Shown: one piece after another, positions 1 to 7,974 of the stretch
Position numbering within the stretch: the first letter of the stretch is position 1
Layout of the letters: every line of letters begins with the position of its first letter
Assembly (NCBI GenBank): GCA_050954595.1
Contig: JBPBQE010000449.1
Coordinates: forward strand, 1-16,200
From: JAVVHH01 sp050954595
GTDB taxonomy: Bacteria; Pseudomonadota; Alphaproteobacteria; Acetobacterales; Acetobacteraceae
Length of the DNA stretch: 16,200 nt
Direction of reading: 5' to 3'
Program-made: the position numbers and the translations under genes
Notes under the pieces: model-generated
What the model saw: only the letters and a program-made list of their open reading frames with translations
What the model was told of the DNA's origin: nothing
The model's database searches: none

Positions 1-1137
1 CCCGTTCAGGTCGCCGCCTGGACCGAAGTCGGCGGCAACGCCACCCATGCATCCGGCAACATCGCCGTCACCGGCTTGAACCCGGCCTGGACCGCCGATA
101 TCGGCGCCGGCGGCGGCTACCGCGCACGGCTTACCTCCCAGCCGCTGGTGCTGAACGGCACCGTCTACGCGATGGACAGCAATGGCACGGTTTCCGCCTT
201 CGACCTCGCCAATGGCAGCCGCCGCTGGCGCACCAGCACCGAGGCCGACGACAACCGCAGTACTAACATCGGCGGCGGCATCGCCATCGAGAACGGCCGC
301 GTCTACGCCACCACCGGGCGTGGCGAAGCCCTGGCGCTCGAAGCCGATAGCGGCCGCATCGTGTGGCGCAAGGAGATCGGCGTTCCCGCCCGCTCCGGTC
401 CCACGCTGTCCAACAACCGCATGCATTTCACCACCATTGACGACCAGCTGATCGCGCTGAGCCTGCCCACCGGCGAGCGCGCCTGGGGCTACAGCGCCAA
501 CAACTCGTCCACCACCGTGCTGACCGACGCCGCACCGGCCATTAGCGACGGCTTCGTGGTCGCCGGCTTCGGCTCCGGCGAACTCATCGCCATCCGCGCC
601 GATAGCGGCGTGCTGGCCTGGAGCGATACGCTCGCCTCCTCGCGTGGCCGCAACAGCAGCGTCGACCTTTCGGCCATCCGTGCCCTGCCGGTCATCGACC
701 GCGGCCGGGTGTATGCGATCGGCATTGGCGGCTTGATCGTCTCGCTCGACCTACGCACCGGGCGTCGTCTGTGGGAGCGCGAGATCGGCGGCGGCCAGAC
801 CCCGTGGATCGCTGGCGACTGGCTATTCGTGCAAAGCAGCGGCCAAGCCCTGACCGCGATCAGCGTCGACGATGGCCGCATCCGCTGGACGCAGGATCTT
901 CCCCGCTGGGACGACCCGGCCAAGCAGCGCGACCCGATCTTCTGGAGCGGCCCGCTGATGGCCAACGGCAAGCTTGTGCTCGCCGGCAACAGTCAGATCG
1001 CCGTCTCGGTCAACCCGATCGACGGCCGCATCCTCGGCACCCAGACCATGAGCAGCTCCGTTTCCGTTGCGCCCGTCGCGGCGTCCGGCACGGTGCTGAT
1101 CCTTTGCGACGACGGCACACTTCAGGCATTCCGATGA
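1..1137 (+). CDS. bamB: Outer membrane assembly lipoprotein BamB-like beta-propeller (5' end missing)
   Basis: The reading frame is open from base 1, so the gene starts upstream of the window; about 378 residues are visible. The first visible residues resemble the N-terminal stretch of alphaproteobacterial BamB proteins (a W-T-E-V-G-G-N-A-T-H-A segment, then P-A-W-T-A-D-I-G-A-G). The rest is a run of PQQ-type beta-propeller blades, each with a pattern such as G-x-V-Y-A-x-D followed by G-x-x-x-W. BamB scaffolds the BAM complex that inserts outer-membrane beta-barrel proteins. The signal peptide and lipobox cysteine would lie upstream and cannot be checked. An internal TTG at 76 is a poor start because homology continues before it. 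The stop overlaps the der start as ATGA (1134-1137), a pairing common in alphaproteobacteria. It could alternatively be called a generic PQQ-like repeat protein, but the der linkage favours BamB. Confidence 0.88.
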   Translation, partial: PVQVAAWTEVGGNATHASGNIAVTGLNPAWTADIGAGGGYRARLTSQPLVLNGTVYAMDSNGTVSAFDLANGSRRWRTSTEADDNRSTNIGGGIAIENGRVYATTGRGEALALEADSGRIVWRKEIGVPARSGPTLSNNRMHFTTIDDQLIALSLPTGERAWGYSANNSSTTVLTDAAPAISDGFVVAGFGSGELIAIRADSGVLAWSDTLASSRGRNSSVDLSAIRALPVIDRGRVYAIGIGGLIVSLDLRTGRRLWEREIGGGQTPWIAGDWLFVQSSGQALTAISVDDGRIRWTQDLPRWDDPAKQRDPIFWSGPLMANGKLVLAGNSQIAVSVNPIDGRILGTQTMSSSVSVAPVAASGTVLILCDDGTLQAFR

Positions 1138-2486
1138 GCGAACTCCCGGCGACCAATCTCCCGGTGGTGGTGATCGCCGGGCGCCCGAACGTGGGCAAAT
1201 CGACGCTGTTCAACAAGCTGGCCGGTCGCCGCTCGGCCATCGTGTCGGACACGCCCGGCGTGACGCGGGACCGTAAGGACGCCGAGGCGCTGCTGCGCGG
1301 CCGCCGGGTCCGCCTGGTCGACACGGCGGGGCTCGAGGAGTCCGCGCCGGACACGATGGCCAGCCGTATGCGCGCTTCGTCCGAGACGGCGGTGTCACAG
1401 GCCGACCTCATCGTGTTCGTGGTCGATGCCCGCACCGGCATGACCTCCGGCGACCGGCACTTCGCCGACTGGCTGCGTCGCCAGGGCCGCCCGATCCTGC
1501 TGGTTGCCAACAAAGCGGAGGGTCGCCTCGGCGCGTCAATGGCGATGGAGGCGTTCTCGCTCGGCCTCGGCGAACCGGTCGCCGTCTCCGCCGAACATGG
1601 TGACGGGCTATCCAACCTGATGGCCGAGATCGCCGACCGCCTGCCCGACCCGGTCGACCCCGACGAGGCCGACGACAAACCGCTCAAGCTCGCCATCGTC
1701 GGCCGGCCCAACGCCGGCAAGTCGACGCTGCTCAATCGCCTGCTCGGCGAGGAGCGCATGATCACCGGGCCGGAGCCTGGCCTGACGCGCGATTCGATCA
1801 CCGTGCTGCTGCGCGACGCCGTGGGGCCGATCGAAATCGTCGACACGGCCGGGCTACGCAAAAAGGCTCGCGTCGAGGAAGTGTTGGAGAAGATGTCGGT
1901 TAGCGCCAGCATCGAAGCGCTGAAGATGGCCGAAGTGGTCGTGCTGGCGATCGATGCCGTCTTGGGCATCCATGAGCAGGACCTGCAGATTGCCCGCCTG
2001 ATTGAGCGCGAGGGTCGCGCCTGCGTGCTGGCGCTCAACAAATGGGACGCGGTGGTCGATCGCAGCGCCACCAAGAAGGCGATCTCGGACCGGCTCGAGA
2101 CCAGCCTGGCGCAGATGAAGGGCATCCCCGTGGTGCAGATTTCGGCCATGACGGGGCAGGGGCTCGACCGGCTGATGCCGACCGTGCGTGCTGTCTACGC
2201 GACCTGGAACAAGCGCGTCGGCACCGGCGAACTGAACCGCTGGTTCGAGACGGCGCTTGAACGGCACCAGCCGCCGATGGTCGAGGGCCGCCGGCTCAAG
2301 CTGCGCTACATGACGCAGGCCAAGGCGCGGCCGCCGACATTCATCATGTTCGGCACCCGCGCCGAGCTGACGCCAGAGGACTACCAGCGCTACCTGGTCA
2401 ACAGTCTGCGCGAGCGTTTCGAGATGCCCGGCGTGCCGATCCGGCTGCAGCAGCGCGGCACGAAGAATCCGTTCGCGGAAGACTAA
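1134..2486 (+). CDS. der: Ribosome-associated double GTPase Der (EngA)
   Basis: A 450-residue protein, the usual length for Der, which helps mature the 50S ribosomal subunit. Two tandem G domains are visible: the first has P-loop GRPNVGKS at residues 16-23, DTAG at about 63-66 and NKAE at 126-129. The second has GRPNAGKS at 190-197, a DTAG followed by LRKKARV, and NKWD at 302-305. A C-terminal KH-like domain follows and ends in the typical basic GTKNPF segment. The first G4 motif carries Glu instead of Asp, which I recall as common in alphaproteobacterial Der proteins. The start is set by the ATGA overlap with bamB; the frame stays open upstream to about 771 inside bamB, but that extension is an out-of-frame shadow. 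Confidence 0.97.
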   Translation: MSELPATNLPVVVIAGRPNVGKSTLFNKLAGRRSAIVSDTPGVTRDRKDAEALLRGRRVRLVDTAGLEESAPDTMASRMRASSETAVSQADLIVFVVDARTGMTSGDRHFADWLRRQGRPILLVANKAEGRLGASMAMEAFSLGLGEPVAVSAEHGDGLSNLMAEIADRLPDPVDPDEADDKPLKLAIVGRPNAGKSTLLNRLLGEERMITGPEPGLTRDSITVLLRDAVGPIEIVDTAGLRKKARVEEVLEKMSVSASIEALKMAEVVVLAIDAVLGIHEQDLQIARLIEREGRACVLALNKWDAVVDRSATKKAISDRLETSLAQMKGIPVVQISAMTGQGLDRLMPTVRAVYATWNKRVGTGELNRWFETALERHQPPMVEGRRLKLRYMTQAKARPPTFIMFGTRAELTPEDYQRYLVNSLRERFEMPGVPIRLQQRGTKNPFAED

Positions 2487-2516
2487 ACCGGGGCAGCGAT
2501 GCCCGCGTTGCCGGTT
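2486..2516 (+). repeat. Inverted repeat between der and the DUF5872 gene
   Basis: AACCGG (2486-2491) pairs with CCGGTT (2511-2516), and an internal GGGC (2491-2494) can pair with GCCC (2501-2504). It begins at the last base of the der stop and ends just before the GGAGG ribosome binding site at 2518-2522. No T-run follows, so it does not look like an ordinary intrinsic terminator. It may be a weak transcript structure affecting the downstream ribosome binding site, or chance in GC-rich DNA. Confidence 0.3.
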
Positions 2517-2527
2517 CGGAGGCAACG

Positions 2528-3028
2528 ATGTCGAAAACAGCCGAGAAATCCGATCCGAAGCTCTGGGAAAAGGTGAAGGAAGAGGTCGAGGCCGGCGATA
2601 AGGGTGGCAAGGCCGGTCAATGGTCCGCCCGCAAGGCGCAACTCGCCGTCCATGAATACAAGGCGGAGGGCGGCGGCTTCGAAGGCGAGAAGACCGCAGA
2701 CAACCATCTTTCGCAATGGACGAAGGAGGAATGGGACACCAAGTCCGGCGCCAAGAGCGAGGACACCGGCGAGCGCTACCTGCCGAAGAAGGCGCGCGAG
2801 AAGATGAGCGACGCCGATTACAAGAAGACCACGGCCAAGAAGCGCGCCGACACCGCCAAGGGCGAGCAGTTCTCCAAGCAGCCCGATCACGCTGCGTCGG
2901 TCACCAAGGAAGCTCGGCTGGAAGGTATGAGTGTCGCCGAGTTGCGCAAGAAAGCAGCGACGGCGAAGATCAACGGTCGCTCCAAGATGACCAAGGCGCA
3001 ACTGCTCAAAGCGCTGGAAGCGGCATGA
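2528..3028 (+). CDS. DUF5872 protein with Rho-N-like C-terminal tail
   Basis: A 166-residue, highly hydrophilic, Lys/Glu-rich protein with no signal peptide or membrane segment. Residues 10-115 match what I recall of DUF5872: a PKLWEKVKEEV start, a G-G-K-x-G-Q-W-S-A-R-K-A-Q-L core, and the ETGERYLPKKAR-like block. Residues 129-166 resemble the Rho termination factor N-terminal fold (M-S-V-A-E-L-R-K-K-A then G-R-S-K-M-T-K-A-Q-L-L), a small helical module often associated with nucleic-acid binding. A good GGAGG at 2518-2522 lies five bases before the ATG. The next gene overlaps it by ATGA, so the two are probably translated together. Biochemical function is unknown; a DNA- or RNA-associated or stress role is only a guess from charge and the Rho-N module. 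Confidence 0.8.
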   Translation: MSKTAEKSDPKLWEKVKEEVEAGDKGGKAGQWSARKAQLAVHEYKAEGGGFEGEKTADNHLSQWTKEEWDTKSGAKSEDTGERYLPKKAREKMSDADYKKTTAKKRADTAKGEQFSKQPDHAASVTKEARLEGMSVAELRKKAATAKINGRSKMTKAQLLKALEAA

Positions 3029-3381
3029 CCGACCATGACCTGAAACAGACCGCCCAGGAGTTCGAAGACGCGGTCAACATGACACCGGCGGAGCTGAAGC
3101 GGTGGCTCGCCTCCGAGGACAGCAAGTCCGTCGGCATGACCAAGGGCGGCGAGAAGGTGACCGCGCCCGGTAAAGCGGAAGCCGTCGGTCACCACATGGG
3201 CGAGCGCATCTGCGAGATCAAATCGACCAAGCGCGCCGATCTCACCGACGAGGACTACGCCGACATGCGCAAGGTCGTCGGCTACATCCACCGTCACATG
3301 GCCCAGCGTCCGGACGGCGACGTGTCGGACACGCGGTGGCGCAAATCGTTGATGAACTGGGGCCACGACCCGGTGAAGTAG
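3025..3381 (+). CDS. DUF3140 family protein
   Basis: A 118-residue soluble protein with the hallmarks I associate with DUF3140: the M-T-P-A-E-L-K-R-W-L stretch (about residues 19-28), an S-K-S-V-G-M segment, a central H-H-M-G-E-R-I block, and a C-terminal D-T-R-W-R-K-S-L-M-N-W-G-H-D-P motif. The family has no established function to my knowledge; it is often found with other small basic proteins of unknown role. The start ATG at 3025 overlaps the previous stop (ATGA), which fixes both the start and the likely co-translation. Longer upstream readings of this frame run antisense-like through the previous gene and are not credible. Confidence 0.82.
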   Translation: MTDHDLKQTAQEFEDAVNMTPAELKRWLASEDSKSVGMTKGGEKVTAPGKAEAVGHHMGERICEIKSTKRADLTDEDYADMRKVVGYIHRHMAQRPDGDVSDTRWRKSLMNWGHDPVK

Positions 3382-3441
3382 CTTGCAAATCTCGATCTGC
3401 TGACGCAAGCGTCCTTCAAAGATCAATTGGGGGACGCCGCG

Positions 3442-4743
3442 ATGGAACTCGAGAACCAGACGCTCAGACGCATCACCATCCGGCTCGTGCCGTTCCTCAT
3501 CGTCTGTTATTTCATCGCCTATCTCGACCGGGTGAACGTCGGTTTCGCGGCGCTGACCATGAACCGCGACCTCGGCCTGTCGCAAACTGCGTTCGGGCTC
3601 GGCGCCGGCGTGTTCTTCTTCACCTATTTCCTGTTCGAAGTGCCGTCGAACCTTTTCCTGGCCAAGTTCGGCGCCCGGAAATGGATTGCCCGGATCATGT
3701 TCACCTGGGGCATCCTCTCCGGCGCGATGGCGTTCATCGGGGGCGAGCGGAGCTTCTACATCGTCCGCGCCCTGCTCGGCATCGCCGAGGCCGGGTTCTT
3801 CCCGGGCATCATCTTCTACCTAACCCTGTGGTTCCCGGCTGCCTACCGCGCCCGCATCCTGGGCTACTTCATGGCCGCGATCCCGCTTTCCTCCGTGCTG
3901 GGCCTGCCAGTTTCCGGCGCGCTGCTCGGCATGGACGGCTTTGGCGGGCTGCATGGCTGGCAGTGGCTGTTCGTCATCGAGGCAGTCCCGGCGCTGATCC
4001 TCGCGGTCGTGGTGTTCTACTACCTGACCGACAGTCCGGCCGATGCGACTTGGCTACCGGCCGAAAACCGCACCTGGCTGATGCGCCGGATCGCGGCCGA
4101 AGAGCAGGTTCGCACGTCGGCGGAGCATTTCTCCGTCGGCCGCGCGCTGGTCAACGGCCGCGTCCTGGCGCTCAGCCTGGTGTATTTCGGCGTCGTCGCC
4201 AGCCTCTACGGCTTGAGCTTCTTCCTGCCGCAGATCGTCAAGCAGTTCGGCGTCTCGACCTTGCAGAACTCGTTCATCTCCGCCGTGCCGTTCGTCATCG
4301 GCGTCATTGCGACGCTGGTTTGGGGCCGGCTGTCGGACCAGACTGGCAACCGCAAGGGGCTGACCGCGACTGCACTGCTGCTGATTGCGGTGGGGATCGG
4401 CGCGGCCGCCATGATCGAGGACCCCCTCGTCAAGATGATCTGCTTCTGCGTCGCCTCGTTCGGCATTTTCGGCACCCTGGCGGTGTTCTGGACGCTGCCG
4501 ACCTCGTTCCTGTCCGGCATGGCCGCCGCGGGCGGCATCGCGGTGATCAACTCGATCGGCAACCTTGCCGGGTTCGTGGGGCCCTACGCGATGGGCGCCA
4601 TTAAAGATGCCACCAACTCCTACCAGGGTGGCCTGATCATGCTCTCCGTGTTGGCCCTGATCGCGATGCTGATCGTGCTGATGCTGCGCCATGACCGCCA
4701 TCTCGAGGCGGTGCCCGTGATGACAGCCGCGGCGGCCGAGTAG
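3442..4743 (+). CDS. MFS transporter, anion:cation symporter-type
   Basis: A 433-residue integral membrane protein with about twelve hydrophobic segments in two six-helix halves separated by a hydrophilic loop around residues 195-235. Helix 1 ends in Y-L-D-R-V-N-V-G-F-A (DRVN at 29-32), the signature of the ACS subfamily (TC 2.A.1.14) that moves organic anions such as tartrate, galactonate or phthalate derivatives with cations. The E-V-P-S-N-L-F-L-A-K-F-G-A-R segment in the helix 2-3 region also fits. The ATG at 3442 is chosen because a GGGGGA tract at about 3428-3433 lies a suitable distance before it; a TTG at 3427 is less likely. The dehydrogenase gene follows with no spacer, suggesting that uptake and oxidation of one substrate are linked. 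The substrate cannot be read from sequence. Confidence 0.93.
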   Translation: MELENQTLRRITIRLVPFLIVCYFIAYLDRVNVGFAALTMNRDLGLSQTAFGLGAGVFFFTYFLFEVPSNLFLAKFGARKWIARIMFTWGILSGAMAFIGGERSFYIVRALLGIAEAGFFPGIIFYLTLWFPAAYRARILGYFMAAIPLSSVLGLPVSGALLGMDGFGGLHGWQWLFVIEAVPALILAVVVFYYLTDSPADATWLPAENRTWLMRRIAAEEQVRTSAEHFSVGRALVNGRVLALSLVYFGVVASLYGLSFFLPQIVKQFGVSTLQNSFISAVPFVIGVIATLVWGRLSDQTGNRKGLTATALLLIAVGIGAAAMIEDPLVKMICFCVASFGIFGTLAVFWTLPTSFLSGMAAAGGIAVINSIGNLAGFVGPYAMGAIKDATNSYQGGLIMLSVLALIAMLIVLMLRHDRHLEAVPVMTAAAAE

Positions 4744-5505
4744 ATGAACCTGCGCGATACTGCCGTCATCGTCACCGGCGGGGCGTCCGGCCTCGGTGCG
4801 GCGACCGGTGCCGCACTGGCCGCTGCTGGCGCTCGAGTGACGCTGCTGGACCTAGATCGGGCGCGCGGCGAGGCGCATGCGGCCGAGATCGGCGGCCGGT
4901 TCGACGCCGTCGACGTGACGGACGATGCAGCGGTTGGCGCTGCGCTGGATGCCGCACAGGCCGCCCACGGCGTCGCCCGCGTGCTGGTCAACTGCGCCGG
5001 GATCGCTCCGGCCTCCCGCGTGGTCAACCGCGAGGGGCAGCCGCACGCCTTGGCGCTGTTTCGTAAGGTTGTAGAAATAAACCTGATCGGTACGTTCTGC
5101 GTCGCCGCCGCCTTTGCCGCCCGTCTCACCAAGGCGGACCCGGTCGGCGAGGGCAGGGGTGTGATCGTCAACACGGCCTCCGTTGCCGCGTTCGACGGAC
5201 AGATCGGCCAGGCGGCCTACGCGGCATCCAAAGGCGGCGTGGCAGCGCTGACCCTACCGCTGGCGCGCGACCTGGCGCAGCACGGCATCCGTGTCATGAC
5301 CATAGCCCCTGGGCTGTTCCTCACCCCCATGCTCTCGGGCATGCCGCAGGCGGTCCAAGACTCCCTCGGGCAGCAGGTTCCGTTCCCGAGCCGGCTCGGC
5401 AAACCCGACGAGTACGCCCAGCTCGTGCTGTCGATCATCGGCAACCCAATCCTGAACGGCGAGACCATCCGCCTCGACGGCGCGCTGCGGATGACGCCTC
5501 GTTAG
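4744..5505 (+). CDS. NAD-dependent short-chain dehydrogenase (HSD10-like)
   Basis: A 253-residue classical SDR. Visible features are the nucleotide-binding TGGASGLG (residues 11-18), Asp36 after the second strand (favours NAD over NADP), NCAG at 83-86, the active-site Asn113, Ser146, Tyr159 and Lys163, and the A-P-G-L-F-x-T-P-M segment after the catalytic helix. The overall pattern, including the long insertion around residues 95-107 and the DGQIGQAAYAASKGG stretch, resembles type II 3-hydroxyacyl-CoA / 2-methyl-3-hydroxybutyryl-CoA dehydrogenases (HSD17B10 family). With a sugar-acid-type transporter gene directly upstream, however, another hydroxy substrate is possible. The ATG begins immediately after the transporter's TAG with no clear ribosome binding site of its own, so translational coupling is likely. 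It ends three bases before the convergent acyltransferase pseudogene. Confidence 0.9.
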   Translation: MNLRDTAVIVTGGASGLGAATGAALAAAGARVTLLDLDRARGEAHAAEIGGRFDAVDVTDDAAVGAALDAAQAAHGVARVLVNCAGIAPASRVVNREGQPHALALFRKVVEINLIGTFCVAAAFAARLTKADPVGEGRGVIVNTASVAAFDGQIGQAAYAASKGGVAALTLPLARDLAQHGIRVMTIAPGLFLTPMLSGMPQAVQDSLGQQVPFPSRLGKPDEYAQLVLSIIGNPILNGETIRLDGALRMTPR

Positions 5506-5508
5506 CTT

Positions 5509-6642
5509 TTAATCGACCGAGAGGTTGGCGGGGCGGGGCAGCATGTAGCGAGAAATCGGGCGGAACGCGGTGCTTAGGCCGATACGCCAACTGGGTAGCT
5601 GCGCTTCGGTGACGCTGCCCAGTGCAACGCAGGTAGCGATGACCGTCGCGATACAAAGCCCGGCCTCAATGCCGGAGCCGCGGCCGAACCCGAAGCCGCC
5701 GTGCAAGATCGCGAAGATCGGCATGTGATACAGGTAAAGCGAGAACGTCCGCGACGACACCTTCTTGGCGAGCCATCGCAGCGAGGCGAGGACCCTGTTC
5801 GCGGCGACCATGTTCTGGATGGCGATGATGGTCCCGCCGAACAGACAAGCACCGATGATGTCTGCGATCAGCGCGGTGGACCCTCTCAGATGATATGAAA
5901 GGCCAAAACTCGCCGCGTTCAGCCATGCCCGAGAATGCGTGTTGAGGTCGAACCGATAGGTCGCGGCATACGCTGCGGTGCAGACCGCGAACAGCCAAAC
6001 CGCCCCATGTGCAGACATCCGGAGATCGTTGCGTCGGTAGTAAAGCCAGGAGCCCACGAGCCAGCATGGCATCAGCACCATGATCGGCGGGCCGGCAAGG
6101 ACGGCACAGGCGGTCGTGACGTGCCAGCGCCATGGCCTCGGCGTGAAAACGAAGGCGCCGAAGATCACTTAATACCAGGCTTCGTAGTTCAGGCTCCAGG
6201 TCGGTTCGTTGTATGGCGCCGCTTGGTGCCAGCCCCAGTTCTGGCCGAGGAAAACCGCGTTCTGCGCTGCGGCGGTCAGAAACGACGGCAAATCCGGCAA
6301 GGAAGGAGCAAACAAGATCTCCGTCTTGTGCCCGACGATGACCGCGGCAAGCGCCGACAGTATCAGGGATGGCAGCAGCACCGACCAAAGGCGGGCAAGC
6401 CGATTGAAGAAGAAACGACCTGCAGCAAGGTCGCGGTGCTTGTGGGTGTAAGCGATGACGTATCCCGAGATGACGAAGAAAACGATGACCGCGTCGTTTC
6501 CCGGGATCGCGCTGGTGTTGAACAGGATCGGGAGTAGGTGGGAGAACACGACCACGACCGCCGCAGCTGCCCGGGTGAAGTCGAGATAAGCCGAGACGCC
6601 GTCATCGATCAGGAGACGGCGTTGAACGGTTTCACGATGCAT
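5509..6642 (-). pseudogene. Acyltransferase-3 family membrane protein, interrupted by an in-frame TAA
   Basis: Read on the minus strand, 6642 to 5509 encodes about 377 codons of an acyltransferase-3 (AT3/OafA-like) protein with about ten hydrophobic helices. Such proteins usually O-acetylate surface polysaccharides or lipids. The N-terminal part shows Y-L-D-F-T-R-A-x-A-A-x-x-V-x-x-S-H, F-F-V-I-S-G-Y-V and R-L-A-R-L-W. Codon 158 (6171-6169) is TAA, directly after the conserved W-S-L-N-Y-E-A-W-Y, where family members typically continue with another aromatic. The same frame then stays open for 219 codons (V-I-F-G-A-F-V-F onward) to 5509, with the late helices and an S-L-Y-L-Y-H-M-P-I-F motif. 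A restart at GTG 6168 has no visible ribosome binding site. It is called a pseudogene on this single lesion; a sequencing error or readthrough is possible. The start has AGAGG four bases upstream. Confidence 0.85.
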
Positions 6643-6768
6643 TAAACCTCTGGAACTTCGATCATCTAAATAATGATCTCATACCATCAATTTAACATGG
6701 CGAGATTAACTTCTATTTATGAAAGTTCCCATTAAACGAGAACGATCGAGACAGTGGCGTGACCGGGG
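6643..6768 (-). promoter_or_regulatory. AT-rich upstream region of the acyltransferase gene
   Basis: This gap between the glycosyltransferase stop and the acyltransferase start is much more AT-rich than its surroundings. It contains a 6-bp inverted repeat GATCAT (6660-6665) / ATGATC (6673-6678) with a 7-base spacer, and a wider repeat GGAACTT (6652-6658) / AAGTTCC (6723-6729). It probably holds the promoter for the minus-strand acyltransferase; the inner palindrome could be an operator or transcript hairpin. No convincing -35/-10 pair could be fixed by eye. Confidence 0.4.
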
Positions 6769-7974
6769 TCAACGAGCTAGGCCGTCGCCTCCGAGCAGGG
6801 CATCGAAGCCGAGCAGGCGTCCGGCCCAGCTGTAGTCACGCTCGACCAGGTGTCGTGCTGCCGCACCGATCGCCGCGGCTTCCGGGGCAGCCGCTTCGAG
6901 GCACCGCACCGCCAGTGCGTCCGCTCCGTCACCCAACAGCAGTTCGACTCCCGGGCGTGCATCGATCCCCTCCAAGGCGTCCGGTGTCACGACAACGGGA
7001 CGACCCATCGCCATGGCCTCGAGCACCTTGTTCTGGATACCGCGTGCAATCCGCATCGGCGCCACCGCTGCAGTCGCGTGGGCAACGTAGGGCCGCACGT
7101 CCGGCACTCGGCCCGTGACCGTCACATGGTCGCCCGCCAGGGCCTGCACCTCGGCCGCCGGGCTGGAGCCTACGATGTGGAAGTACGCCGGCCGGGTGCG
7201 CTGAATGATTGGCAGGATCTCGGTGGCGAACCAGCGTACCGCGTCGATGTTCGGTGGGTAATCCATCGTCCCGGTGAAGACGTAATTGAGCTGGTCGGTC
7301 GGGTAGGGCGCGGGCTGCGGGATGGCCGGGTCGAAATAGGCGAAGTCGACGCCGCTCGGCACCGATCTGATCTTGTCCGCCTCGCGCGGCCGCTGAGTGC
7401 GGAACAACGCCGCCTCTTCGGCCGAGACAAAGGTGCTCCAGTCCATCTCGCGCGCGATCCGCCCTTCCAACGCCGCGACGCGGTGCCACTCGCGCCGATG
7501 CACCAGCTTCATCGGCCCGCTGCCGGTCTGCGAGTAAGCGCGCCACTTCTCGGAATCGACGTCCGCAAGATCACACAGCGTCACCGTCGCGCCGCGCGTG
7601 TTGCCCAGCACGTAGGGGGCCATGTTGGACGAACACACGAAGATTGCCGCGGGCTGGATTTCCGCCAGCGTCCGCTTGACCCATGCCGCCAGTCCACGAT
7701 CCCGATAAAAGGTGACGCTCAGTGGATCGCCCGTCAGCAGGCCGGCGAGACAGGTCAGCTTGGCCCGGCGGCGATCGAGCCGAGCGAAATGCGAGGTGGT
7801 ACAGAGCGCTGCCACCGTGCCGATGTGCTGCTCGTCGTCGGGATCATCGACCAGGCAGCCGAGGTGGACATCGTAGCTCTGGCGCAGATGCTGCAGGATC
7901 TGCAGCGGCCGGATCTTCTCGCCCTTGATGGGCGGGTAAGGGATTCGCTGGGTGAGGAACAATAGATTGCGCAT
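6769..7974 (-). CDS. TIGR03087-type (PEP-CTERM/XrtA-associated) glycosyltransferase
   Basis: A 401-residue GT-B fold enzyme of the GT4 group. The N-terminus L-L-F-L-T-Q-R-I-P-Y-P-P-I-K-G-E-K-I-R and the nearby H-L-G-C-L-V-D-D-P-D-D are strongly reminiscent of the TIGR03087 family, named for its occurrence with exosortase (EpsH/XrtA) and PEP-CTERM exopolysaccharide loci. The C-terminal domain has F-T-G-T-M-D-Y-P-P-N (233-242) and the donor-binding segment G-I-Q-N-K-V-L-E-A-M-A-M-G-R-P-V-V (from 312, with Glu319). It should transfer a sugar from a nucleotide donor at the cytoplasmic membrane. No exosortase, PEP-CTERM protein or polysaccharide polymerase is present here. It is divergent from gmhA (175-base gap) and upstream of the acyltransferase pseudogene, suggesting a shared surface-polysaccharide role. 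The ATG lacks an obvious Shine-Dalgarno sequence. Confidence 0.85.
   Translation of the reverse strand: MRNLLFLTQRIPYPPIKGEKIRPLQILQHLRQSYDVHLGCLVDDPDDEQHIGTVAALCTTSHFARLDRRRAKLTCLAGLLTGDPLSVTFYRDRGLAAWVKRTLAEIQPAAIFVCSSNMAPYVLGNTRGATVTLCDLADVDSEKWRAYSQTGSGPMKLVHRREWHRVAALEGRIAREMDWSTFVSAEEAALFRTQRPREADKIRSVPSGVDFAYFDPAIPQPAPYPTDQLNYVFTGTMDYPPNIDAVRWFATEILPIIQRTRPAYFHIVGSSPAAEVQALAGDHVTVTGRVPDVRPYVAHATAAVAPMRIARGIQNKVLEAMAMGRPVVVTPDALEGIDARPGVELLLGDGADALAVRCLEAAAPEAAAIGAAARHLVERDYSWAGRLLGFDALLGGDGLAR

Noticed and set aside
771..1133. Upstream extension of der inside bamB
   Set aside because: It overlaps bamB in another frame, has no Der homology, and the ATGA at 1134 gives the normal 450-residue protein.
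3381..3410. Inverted repeat GCTTGC / GCAAGC after the DUF3140 gene as a terminator
   Set aside because: A six-base stem with an 18-base loop and no T-run is too weak to call.
5509..6168. A separate functional gene starting at GTG 6168
   Set aside because: It lacks a ribosome binding site, begins in mid-domain and continues the same frame as the upstream half, so it is the 3' part of the broken acyltransferase gene.
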